A DNA stretch of 64,000 nt from Telmatactis stephensoni. Taxonomy: Eukaryota > Cnidaria > Anthozoa > Actiniaria > Isophelliidae. The notes under the pieces were generated by a model that saw only the letters and a list, made by a program, of their open reading frames with translations, ran no database searches and was not told the DNA's origin. The stretch covers positions 1 through 64,000 of the forward strand of contig JALIZF010000964.1 of NCBI GenBank assembly GCA_029948255.1. The letters run 5' to 3'. Shown here piece after piece: positions 45,901 to 64,000 of the stretch (its first letter is position 1; each line of letters begins with the position of its first letter). The position numbers and the translations under genes were made by a program.

Positions 45901-46882
45901 CATCCTCATTCAAAACATTCAACACGAGAATAACTTTGAATATGTAGTGCAGATAAATGACAGTGAAAACATTCTTCTAGCGTTTTTGATCTTTCTAAAC
46001 ACGCTTAAATTTCTGCTCAGTATCAAGTTCAGTCAAGTCAAGCACTTTTTTGGTGTTCTTGGAGGGGCTCTACGAGAGATGATTTCATATTTCATCTTTT
46101 TGTTCATCGCACTGATTGCCTTCGTACATTTTGGGTTCCTGGTCTTCGGACAAAACATGCATCAGTTTTCTGATGTATTTGAAACTCTAACAACACTTTG
46201 TTCTATAATGATTGGCAGCTCTTTCAACTTTCATGGAATTATTGAAACCAACCCCGTACTTGGCCCTGGGTATTACGTTGCGTTCGCCCTTCTTTCACTG
46301 GTGATTTTTGTGAACTTTTTGATTCTTATATTGATTTATTACTATCAAGCTCAAGTCAACAAGCGTTGCCATGTTTATGGACTAGGACAATTCATCATTG
46401 ATCGACTAAAGGAGGCATGTGGTCTAGGGAAAACTGCTATACCTTGTGAATGGACTGAGATGGACAAGATCAAGCTGCATTGTCATCGTGCCAAGTTGTG
46501 GTTTGAGTCCAAGACTTTTCGACGCATTGAATATCAACGAAGACTGATGACCACCTTGCCTCCTGTGAAATCCAATGACCGCAGAGATGAGAGATCTAAA
46601 GAAAGCTTTCTGTGTGGATTGGGAATAAAATGTATTTCATCGCAGATAAATGACGTCGATAAACTTGTGTGTGATTTTGACTTACAGCCAACTAAACTAG
46701 CTGACTCTGAAGCCATTTCAAGTAAACTGGAGCGATTGCATTCACTTGTGAATGATAATTATGCCAGTGAATTTGTAGAAGACCTCGATATTTCACGCAT
46801 TTACATAGGGGTTGTTTCACAAAAAAGGCCCAAGCGAAAACTTACCACAATTCCTGAAGTGTTTGGTAGATACGATGGTTAA
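29249..46882 (+). CDS. Polycystin-1-family 11-TM receptor/channel, 18 exons
   Basis: Exons: 29249-29439, 29544-29615, 29933-29995, 30775-30920, 31075-32382, 33630-33923, 34530-34841, 35661-35780, 36036-36786, 37913-38489, 39069-39257, 39576-39701, 40358-40801, 41413-41946, 42440-42682, 42905-44299, 44765-44924, 45228-46882. All have GT-AG borders and phases agree, giving 2,859 aa. Domain order: signal peptide, LRRNT/LRR/LRRCT, EGF-Ca array, two FN3, EGF, REJ, GAIN with GPS, TM1, PLAT, TM2-6, polycystin extracellular domain, TM7-11 with pore. Family members act at cilia, sperm or sensory membranes, often with a PKD2-type partner; the partner and ligand here are unknown. Unlike human PKD1 there are no PKD repeats, WSC or C-type lectin. 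Orthology within PKD1/PKD1L/PKDREJ cannot be settled by eye. The start is the first ATG before a clear signal peptide. Exon 2 could alternatively begin at 29547. Confidence 0.92.
31075..32382 (+). CDS. Polycystin exon 5: calcium-binding EGF array
   Basis: One phase 1-1 exon encodes a DINEC-type EGF, nine full DIDEC EGFs of 41 residues, and a truncated tenth that ends after its fourth cysteine. Each full unit has the calcium ligand pattern D-I-D-E-C, six cysteines, the Asp/Asn hydroxylation pattern C-x-N-x4-Y-x-C-x-C and two N-glycosylation sequons (NCS and NNT). The nine units are almost identical at DNA level (123-bp period from about 31199). Differences are confined to a few positions (Q/H, K/R/M, GLSL/GFSL/GFLL, G/E). 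Calcium would rigidify the array into a rod. Confidence 0.93.
32550..33494. mobile_element. TTAA-flanked TIR element in polycystin intron 5
   Basis: TTAA (32546-32549) then GGTAGTTCCGGACCCTTA at the left; TAAGGCTCCGGAACTATC then TTAA (33495-33498) at the right. TTAA target duplication is the signature of piggyBac-type insertion. A nested hairpin (about 32690-32890) has arms with TTTGGGTTTCCTGTG-like and ACCGCGGTACATTTACGT sequences. No transposase; nonautonomous. Confidence 0.8.
33630..34841 (+). CDS. Polycystin exons 6-7: two fibronectin type III domains
   Basis: Exon 6 (294 bp, phase 1-1) reads VIIYGRNVSSTSVFIQWSN, REYHVTYHP, LIISGLKPFKFYKFFVRM and ends at E-E-[R]. Exon 7 (312 bp, phase 1-1) reads PAAPKNVKARQSEAKTYLIS, GYRVKLLRL, VLLGRLRPNAIYQIRVAFF. 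Both show the tryptophan in strand B and the L-x-P-x-x-x-Y core typical of FN3. The one-exon-per-domain layout with phase 1 borders is the standard exon-shuffling unit. Confidence 0.9.
35661..35780 (+). CDS. Polycystin exon 8: single EGF module
   Basis: 120-bp phase 1-1 exon encoding ETPCDFVKCLNHGICLMED, then LLCNCSSRHFGRVCQ. Six cysteines are spaced as a non-calcium-binding EGF. It links the FN3 pair to the REJ region. Confidence 0.9.
35930..35962. repeat. (ATT)n microsatellite in polycystin intron 8
   Basis: About eleven ATT triplets lie 75 bp before exon 9. They follow a short segment (TAATCCTAGCGCCTAGAA, AAGCGCTATAAAAATTA) that looks like the 3' end of a retroelement tail. Confidence 0.85.
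36036..40801 (+). CDS. Polycystin exons 9-13: REJ region and GAIN start
   Basis: Exons 36036-36786, 37913-38489, 39069-39257, 39576-39701 and 40358-40801. Exon 9 has the REJ hallmarks LKYGRYKINVTVQMAG, RASPLVATIEGGSYVRI, LNASESVDPDTDSS and FTWMCW. Exon 10 continues with NGCCVVEPSEGFALKTVFYF and PISYTFSYMTPDGM. Exons 11-13 encode helical, GAIN-type sequence (DTKEALQLCRNVLQMI; LTLMNTTNKLAKVMLAY). REJ was first defined in the sea urchin sperm receptor for egg jelly and is found in PKD1, PKDREJ and PKD1L proteins. A degenerate extra exon copy lies at 38520-38639. Confidence 0.9.
37139..37796. mobile_element. TTAA-flanked TIR element in polycystin intron 9
   Basis: TTAA (37135-37138) precedes AGGTGTACTGACATATA, and the right end reads TATATGTCAGTACACC-C before TTAA (37797-37800). 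It is 0.66 kb with no transposase frame. The termini differ from the element at 32550 but the target site is the same. Confidence 0.8.
38520..38639 (+). pseudogene. Degenerate or alternative REJ exon in intron 10
   Basis: Thirty bases after exon 10, a frame reads LVTNVQTWFIHGDTKAQAIY and continues ADSVASTVNEQYTMLMSLM before TGA. Its G-D-T-K-A...S-x-A-S-x-V-N pattern resembles the REJ segment encoded by exon 11 (N-D-T-K-E-A-L-Q-L). An acceptor is present (CCTAG or TACAG), but I see no donor before the stop. It is either a dead duplicate of exon 11 or an isoform-terminating exon. Confidence 0.45.
39755..40042 (-). other. Unexplained 95-codon antisense frame in intron 12
   Basis: The minus-strand frame starts near a real ATG and reads SWAPIIFVRPRNSLLMMNRG and KVYVKCRHCAIQTDIF before a stop. 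Codon use looks less random than most intronic frames, but no family is recognised, and there is no intron border or poly(A) evidence. It may be a piece of a transposon. Confidence 0.2.
41413..42682 (+). CDS. Polycystin exons 14-15: GAIN/GPS autoproteolysis site and TM1
   Basis: Exon 14 (41413-41946) ends in the GPS start CLFWSPVKQEWISDGCK. Exon 15 (42440-42682) completes it with VTCMCNHLTSFASQL. The H-L-T tripeptide is the conserved self-cleavage site, so the receptor is probably cut into two noncovalent parts. TM1 follows at VAAFIVLGCLFVLYVLGVLW, then a basic RRQDKHDK stop-transfer. Confidence 0.93.
42740..42900. repeat. Possible half of the 860/21068 MITE family in intron 15
   Basis: TTTTCAAAAACCCGTGAAAT matches the subterminal block of the CCCGTGAAA family, but no mirrored right end is evident before exon 16. 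Confidence 0.4.
42905..44299 (+). CDS. Polycystin exon 16: PLAT domain and TM2-TM6
   Basis: The 1,395-bp exon opens with a PLAT/LH2 domain (YRYQVFLATGVWKNSGTTAN, FSRGNIDEFVLSF, IWHDNTGDNPSWYVSHV, QWLAVEKGAG). This cytoplasmic lipid- and protein-binding module lies between TM1 and TM2 in all PKD1-type proteins. Five hydrophobic stretches follow: VTCCWSVVLSMMLVSAMF, LIVAVESTLIVAPIHILI, FIGVAYFLCVVSILTSSLFI, ITKPASLVLFVVIGVLLL and FIDLVIFITYLWLLCVVAY. Confidence 0.93.
44520..44655. repeat. Inverted repeat related to CCTGGGTTCCAGGGG ends
   Basis: In polycystin intron 16, GCCTGGATTCCATGCAGAAG with GAAATACTAATTTGG is mirrored by CCAAATCAGTATTTCACG and CCCCCTGGAACCCAGGGT. The right end recalls the ACCCTGGG elements at 26229 and 26884. 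Confidence 0.65.
44765..46882 (+). CDS. Polycystin exons 17-18: channel module TM7-TM11
   Basis: Exon 17 (44765-44924) and exon 18 (45228-46882) encode the large polycystin extracellular domain (FWKWTNDVLVPGLY, LVGIPRIIQKR, PWWQQ, GGYTAMMG, NWIDTNSAALFVFFTLFNPH). Then come VIVLIFHLLLPLSVVYFF, VECFQIAFASAWIVIHIY, LLAFLIFLNTLKFLLSI, YFIFLFIALIAFVHFGFLVF, a pore helix with CSIMIGSSFNF, and VAFALLSLVIFVNFLILIL. The PKD2 selectivity motif L-G-D is absent (I-G-S here), as expected for a PKD1-type subunit that may not conduct alone. The stop TAA is at 46880-46882. A possible poly(A) signal AATAAA lies near 47721. Confidence 0.93.
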
Positions 46883-46972
46883 AACTTTGTTAAGATAGAA
46901 AACCTTAATGTTGCAAAATCACACGTGTACACCACCTGTCTTACAAACGCCGGTATGGTAACTTGTATACTA

Positions 46973-47203
46973 GGGAGCTTAAGCAGGAGAAGTTTTTGTC
47001 AACACGGACGTCAAATGTGCGTTTTCGTTCATCCGTTCGCCGTCATAGATGAGGTTGCTGTTTTTGGTACAAGATGAAAAAGCCTTTAACTGACCTTCTG
47101 CTTAACGAAAACGGACACATCATCTATGATGGCGAACGGATGAAGAAGAACGCACACTGCGGTGGCGTCCGCGTTGACAAAAACGTCTCCTGCTTAAGCT
47201 CCC
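46973..47203. mobile_element. Foldback MITE just after the polycystin stop codon
   Basis: GGGAGCTTAAGCAGGAG at the left and CTCCTGCTTAAGCTCCC at the right, flanked by TA on both sides. Arms extend inward (TTTTTGTCAACACGGACG against CGCGTTGACAAAAACG; GTTCATCCGTTCGCC against GGCGAACGGATGAAG). It begins 90 bp after the stop codon, so it may lie in the 3' UTR and be transcribed as a long hairpin. Confidence 0.85.
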
Positions 47204-47409
47204 TATTACCATTCATTTACGGAAAGATGTTTACATACGATTTTACAAGAACTTGGTAAGTTACACACGCTTTGTGAATTAAACGCCCCGTCTTGATAGT
47301 TGATAGTAAATAATAATAACAATAATGGCTATCAATAAACGTGTTATAATGTCATATATCGTCATATATAGTTTATCTCGCTTGCTTATGCAAAATACAA
47401 ATGAACCTC

Positions 47410-47670
47410 AATTCTAGATACCCTCTACCTCAGTACCACCTTTCGAAATTGGTGATGCGCGAAAAATTGAGTTGCATGGTTTATCGTTGTGCGCAACACT
47501 GAGACACGTCGTTTGTCGTGGTGTGTAACACTAGGTTGCATGGTTTTTCGTTGTGCGCAACGCTGAGGCGCGTCGTTTATCGTTGTGTCTAATATTGAGT
47601 TGCAGAGATGCATCGTTTGTCGTTGTGTGCAACAATGAGTTATATCGCCTGTTTGTGCGCAAACTGCATG
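47410..47670. repeat. Imperfect tandem repeat of GTTGCATGGTTT...GTGCGCAAC units
   Basis: Three to four diverged units of about 55-65 bp share GTTGCATGGTTTATCGTTGT and GTGCGCAACACTGAG. Similar GTTGCGCAC-rich sequence occurs in introns near 34020-34230 and 42100-42260. Confidence 0.65.
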
Positions 47671-47938
47671 GATACCAGCAGTTTACGAGCTTGCCCTGAC
47701 CTTATACAAAGCAAAAATAAATAAAATGTAATTTTGCAGCTAGCCATACTCCTTTACAGGTGAGTTTATACCTCTTGTCAAACAACTTTTTTTGAAGTTG
47801 GTTGATCAAGAATACGCAGGATACCAATTTTAGCAAGTACAAAATTTAGGGATTTGAAGGCATTAATAACTTACTGATACATTGTCAAATGATGGCATCA
47901 TACCAATAGCCAATTCAATAACCTTGCAGCTTGCACAT

Positions 47939-48137
47939 TACCACCGTGTGCAAAACTACGCGTCCCACAAGACTTAAGTCTCTATTGGAAATTTGGTCAA
48001 TAGGCTACCAAAAAACCAGAGGCGGAGTTTTCTATACAATGTCTGTACACTTTGCTAGCTTCCTGATAGCCTATTGACCAAAACCCAATCGAGACTTTAG
48101 TCTGGCTGGATGTGCAATTATGCACACGGTGGTAAAA
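47939..48137. mobile_element. Foldback element, 0.2 kb
   Basis: TTACCACCGTGTGCAAAACT and TTTGGTCAATAGGCTA on the left pair with TAGCCTATTGACCAAAAC and TGCACACGGTGGTAA on the right. Confidence 0.8.
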
Positions 48138-49008
48138 CTTCTAATCAAAAGCTACCATTTTCGCTCTGGTTTCAAGTAAAAGTTGCTTTTGATAAATATA
48201 TACAATGTTTGAAGCCCAAGCTTGGTTTGGGAAAGGTGATTTGGGAAAGGTGTTTTGTCAAATGAATGAGTTATAGACCTATACTTTCAGTTGATAATCT
48301 TATTACATAAAAACAACATCAACAATGGCTGTATATTTGTACTCTGAAATTGACATTAAAAGTGTACATTGGCACTTGGGTACACCTTGTGCCACTCTTA
48401 TGTTTGTTAATTGTTCTTTATATTTTCTCCCATGCATCTATAATGCCATGGGCCCATGACTTTCTGCTGCCTAACTGATAAATATTTAATGGCATATAAT
48501 AATTATTGGTATATAATGCATGCTCTGATTGGTCAACAACTGCGTGTGATTGCAGTACATGTTAATAGATGATGTCATTTAATCTTACGTGTGCTCTGAT
48601 TGGTTGAAATGTTTTTATGAATACTATTAAACAAATAGATTTCATTTTTCCATGGGCCTGTACTCTAATACATGCTAATAAATGCACAGAGGACCTCAAA
48701 ATGTGGTGAAACTGTCTCTCTGCATGACTTCATCTCCTGGTGTGCTTTTTGTTCTCACCACATTTTAACATCATCTGTGCATCTACTGGAATACAGATGC
48801 ACAGAAAAATGCAATCTGTTTGGTAAATAGAGAGTACAGCTGCTTACAAATAGTACTGACTGATCGAGCCAAGCAGCTGGGCCAAGTGGGCTGGTAGATT
48901 TACATACAGAGATAATTGCATTTAGTAACATTTGGATCATCTTGCTCTAACCAACATCTAGTGTATATAATGTTTGTAAATATGGCTATTTTTCTTTCAT
49001 ACACAGCA
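48138..49008. other. No supported gene
   Basis: AT-rich intergenic DNA between the polycystin 3' end and the next element. Only short frames on both strands; no recognisable domain or RNA gene. Confidence 0.6.
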
Positions 49009-49959
49009 GAGTAAATTCATTTTCCGAGTCAAATCTGAGTCCGAGTCAAATCCGAGTCCGAGTCAAAAAGGCCGAGTCAAGATAAAAAAATAACATTTAT
49101 GATTAGAAGACTTACATTGATAGTATTTCACATCATGTTTATCTGATAAGCTGAAGTAAAGTTTTATATTCTATTTAATGTTTTACATCATGCATAATCA
49201 ATTCAGTCGTATTATCGATAAATACAGAGCAACACCAGACTGAAAAACTCCCAGCTAAAATGAACAACTGAAATCCCATTACAATGTAATATTTCACATT
49301 GCCTGCCAGCAAAAGCAATAGGCTGTGTTGCGGATATTGAACAGATCCAACAATTTAGATGTCCATAAACCTGGTTAGACGCTCGTATAAAAGTTTGGCA
49401 TCAATAGGCCTTTTGTAGCACGTGGGAATGAGCGCATTTTGGAGGGTAAAAACAATGGTTTCAGCTAACAGGACATTGAAATTCTTTTGTGTTGCCCTCC
49501 AAATTGAGCTGCATTCCAACATGCTGCAAAGAGCCTATTATGATGAATACTGTGTTTAGTTCGGCATGTTTCAAGCTTGCAATGTCGGATTAATTGATTG
49601 ATTGATACAGAAACTCTAAATCATCTTAAGGATGCTGGTTTCGCTCCTTTCTTTGACACATTTTAAATGCTCCAGGGAGGCTAGCCGTCTTGTCGTTCTT
49701 TCCCGCATCAAGCAAACAGTTGTTTTCAGTGTTGGGCTTTCTGTGGTAACCACAAAATAGCGGCGTCGGAGGTGTTGAAGTTTGTCGTTGTCAGTTACTT
49801 GATTCTTTCTTAAAACTTTTGACAAACATGAGTTGATATATTAGCAATGTATGCCTGCTATTAAAGCTCAATTTTTAGATATTTTCATCTTGACTCGGCC
49901 TTCTGACTCGGACTCGGATTTGACTCGGACTTGGATTTGACTCGGTGATTCGGTGAACT
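49009..49959. mobile_element. TIR element with GAGTC(A)AAATC(C) terminal arrays and 11-bp target duplication
   Basis: The left end carries repeated CCGAGTCAAATC and GAGTCCGAGTC units through GGCCGAGTCAAGAT. The right end carries their inverse (ATCTTGACTCGGCC through GATTTGACTCGG). CATACACAGCA occurs immediately outside both ends (48998-49008 and 49960-49970). The 0.75 kb interior has no transposase. The long target duplication suggests a Mutator-like parent. Confidence 0.85.
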
Positions 49960-50277
49960 CATACACAGCAAGAACATTGCACATTCCATGTATTAACTGT
50001 TCATGATATAATCTTTACTTTGATTGGTTGGTCATCAACCCTTGAGCAGTTGTCCTCAGTGGGGAGGGTGTGGGGTGTGTGGTCAGGTTAAGAAAGCAGA
50101 AAGAAAGGGGAAAGGAAGGAACGTATACACTTCCCATTGATCACTTCTTCTATTCCTCATCCTAGCCCTCTCAGACTTGAGGTCCGCTAACCAACATTTT
50201 CCATCTAGAGGCTGTGTGCATCTTGCAAGTATTAACAAGGAAGAGAGTGTATCGTTAGATCCAACAGTATTTGATGG

Positions 50278-50574
50278 CTATTTCTGTGGCTTTATATCTT
50301 CATTACTAAGCTTGTTTTTGTGTTCTTCAATGTTTGAACTGTTGATATCTCCATTAACAAGGTTGTGACTGGGTTCTTCAATGGTCAAATTGCTTGTTTG
50401 TTCGCCAATGTCGTTCGTGTCGATTCTTTCAACTCGAGGAACATCGCTTTGTGTAGCATTCATACGCGATAAAAAAGCATCCAAAAGACGTTTGTTAAGG
50501 TGATCAGTCTGTGTGATTTCTCTGGCTGTTGAGGTGTTTGTTTCTTGTTCATTATTCTGTAAATTGTTCTCCAT
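50278..50574 (-). CDS. Small hydrophilic protein, 98 aa, single exon as far as visible
   Basis: The ATG lies in a good context (AAGATGG), and an in-frame TAG upstream makes it the first start. The product begins MENNLQNNEQETNTSTAR, has a likely amphipathic helix (DHLNKRLLDAFLSRMN) and an acidic, asparagine-rich tail, and ends KPQK then TAG. There is no signal peptide or membrane segment. On the minus strand, ATTGG-containing and GC-richer sequence at about 50780-50860 could be a promoter. I do not recognise the family. It lies between the convergent polycystin and AP-3 genes, so it could also be a 3' exon of something larger. Confidence 0.45.
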   Translation of the reverse strand: MENNLQNNEQETNTSTAREITQTDHLNKRLLDAFLSRMNATQSDVPRVERIDTNDIGEQTSNLTIEEPSHNLVNGDINSSNIEEHKNKLSNEDIKPQK

Positions 50575-52664
50575 CTTGCTAACCTCCTTCTTCTTCAAGT
50601 TGGACTATCTCCAGTCTCACGCTGAATGTGTACCACAGGATGCCCGTCTAACGTGAAAAATGATGTAATTAACCAAGACACCGGAAGTTTCGATAGAAAT
50701 CTTAGAAATGGTTCTAGAATCATTGTGAATGGGAAAAAATTTAAAAAGGGAAAGGAGAGACTGTCTGCAAGGCCCATATTTAGATAACCGCCCACTTTTG
50801 AAAAGTTTGGTGACCAATCAAAATATGCCGGAAGACGTCGGAAGGATTAACATTGGATTGACCTTTTGTCATCCAGGTTAAGCTATGAGCTAGGATTCAA
50901 ATTTCTCAACTTGTCTTGAATTAAAAAACAAACAAACAAACAAACAAATATATCTGTTTCTTTCAACTTTCCTTAATCTTTTATGGCTTAAAAATTACTT
51001 TTTTCAAAAGACCTCCAAAGTCTGTTGGTAGAATCCCCAGAACATCTTTTCTACTCAGTAGAGCTTGGACTGCTTGTTGTTGTTCTGGTTTTTACTCTAA
51101 AAGACAATGCCACAGCATTTTGATTTATCTGTCAATCATTTGTCAGAATTCAGCCAATCAAAATTTACGGTCGTCAGCGACCGTAGAAACCTAAAATACC
51201 TGGCCTTGCAGGCAGGGCCTTCCACACCTTCTCTTCCCCTCCCCTCCCTCCCCCTAGGGCCAGCTTTACAGGCTAGTGAGAGCACAATGGTAGAACTTTG
51301 TGTTGGTGCTGTGGGTCTGGTCCACTTCAGCAATAATGATGATGATGAACCCTCACTACATTTCCACAACACACAGCAATGATAAAGCAGAACCTGTGAT
51401 GTCATCATTATAAAATCTCCCATTCTTTATTACCTTTTCTATTTTGTACAATTTTCAAGAATAATGTAACATTTCATATCAGCATTTCTGCTGGGTTTTT
51501 GTACAGTACTACTAAGAAAACCTATCCAATTTAAATATCATTAACAATTTATGATCATTTACTGCACCTAAAAACATCCTATCCATGATTATGTTATGAG
51601 GTTTGTTGGGACCTTAGAAATACAAGTTGTCAAGAACATGCAAGCTTAGCATGCAAGGCAGCATTGTACATGTAGCACCAAATATCTATATCCCACCACA
51701 GATGGAATTTAGAGAACACCTCCCATTCCTGGAATTTCCAATTTCTTTTCATTCAAACCATGCACTTTGTTCTTCCTCTGACTCTCCCTCCCTCCCCTGG
51801 GAATTTCCCATCCCCTCCTAATGGTGGGTTATGGATATTTTATAGAATGATCCATTCCTTAGGCTTTTTTTGGATCTTGGAGGTTTGAGATCCTGTGGGA
51901 AAACTATGGATACTTGAGACTGTGAGAAAACTATGGATACTTGAGAATTGAAGCTAAGCAAAAACAGGCTAACAAGCTGATATAACATACAAAATATCTG
52001 TCCCATGTCATATAGAGATGTCAAAATCTCGTTATGGAGTTTTTACACCTATGATATTGATTCTTACTTTTCCAGCTAAAAAACTGATGCACAGATGCAT
52101 GACTTACATGTATAATAGTCAAAGAACATGAAAATATTGATTTTTGAGGATAACAAATAAGACAGTAAAATACTGTATTAATAAAGAACCCAAGAATTGT
52201 TGGTTTACTAAGATTGTGTTTAGACTTGAGTGTTTGAATGCAACCTTAGCTATAGACACGTAAAGCAATACTAAATAATTAGCAGTCATTGTTAAAACAA
52301 AACATAACCTAGTTTAACACTTTAGTCTAATCATAAAGAACAGAGCCATGATATTCAGAGGTCATGAATGGTTATTTAAAATCAGTATTTTGCCAATTAA
52401 ATTCAAAAATTTAATATTTTTAGCAGCATTTATAATGTATCTGAGTCTTAAAATTTGATGAAGTGTTTTATAGGTAAGTCTCAAGCAAGAAATTGAAAAT
52501 ATTAGAACTTATCTTTGTTTAAAGACCCTTGTCTTGCATTCTCAACAGGTTTCAGATTACCATTCATAACCTCTGAAATCATAATTGTGGCTGATCAAAG
52601 CCTTCACAATTTAGAATCTATTACTTGTTCTACCAAAGGTTCACCAAGTCTTGTTGAATAAAAA
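50575..52664. other. Intergenic / AP-3 beta 3' UTR region
   Basis: No convincing coding frame. An AACA microsatellite lies at about 50930-50948 and a pyrimidine-rich tract (CCTTCTCTTCCCCTCCCC) near 51230-51255. A minus-strand AATAAA (TTTATT on +, about 51426) is a possible AP-3 beta poly(A) signal, which would imply a 3' UTR of about 1.2 kb. Confidence 0.5.
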
Positions 52665-63862
<11,198 letters not shown>

Positions 63863-64000
63863 CTGAAAGAAAAACAATCTATCAACAAAAATGAATACTG
63901 CAGCACTAAACATTGCTTCTGCTAGGATGCAGGGGTGCTGATTTGCATCCTACTGTAAAGTCCACATCTTCTGTATTCTAAGAGGATTTTCTGCATAATA

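Noticed and set aside
51107..51423. Overlapping frames on both strands near a CCCTCC tract
   Set aside because: Low complexity and no splice or domain evidence; likely AP-3 beta 3' UTR or intergenic.

Overview
This is animal genomic DNA, AT-rich and full of introns. Two spliced metazoan genes, phase-1 introns around EGF and FN3 modules, and a dense load of inverted-repeat transposons suggest a cnidarian, most likely an anthozoan. That placement is inference; the sequence itself only shows a metazoan.

Layout. Positions 1-29,000 hold no convincing host gene. The stretch contains a tandem-repeat satellite, many foldback or MITE-like elements (often with TA, TTAA or about 11 bp target duplications), a tRNA-derived SINE, a truncated LINE with frame-broken reverse transcriptase, minisatellites and a 0.93 kb tandem duplication. 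Two possible orphan exons are noted with low confidence.

Positions 29,249-46,882 (+) carry a complete 18-exon gene of the polycystin-1 family. My reconstruction keeps reading frame through every junction (8,580 nt, 2,859 aa). The protein has a signal peptide, LRRNT-LRR-LRRCT, one long exon of calcium-binding EGF repeats (nine almost identical 123-bp units), two FN3 domains, a further EGF, a REJ region, a GAIN/GPS site, PLAT and eleven membrane segments ending in a polycystin channel domain. Several introns are filled by TTAA-flanked elements.

Positions 46,883-52,664 hold repeats and one small minus-strand ORF of 98 codons with a good start context (50,278-50,574).

Positions 52,665-63,862 (-) carry the last 20 exons (708 aa) of the AP-3 adaptor complex beta subunit; its 5' exons lie beyond the right edge. 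Its introns contain a 22-bp minisatellite, an approximately 270-nt A tract, a frameshifted partial exon duplication and several TIR elements. The two main genes are convergent, and nothing in the sequence ties their functions together.

The most notable item is the polycystin ectodomain: an LRR, an EGF array and FN3 domains sit where vertebrate PKD1 has PKD repeats, and the array has recently homogenised.
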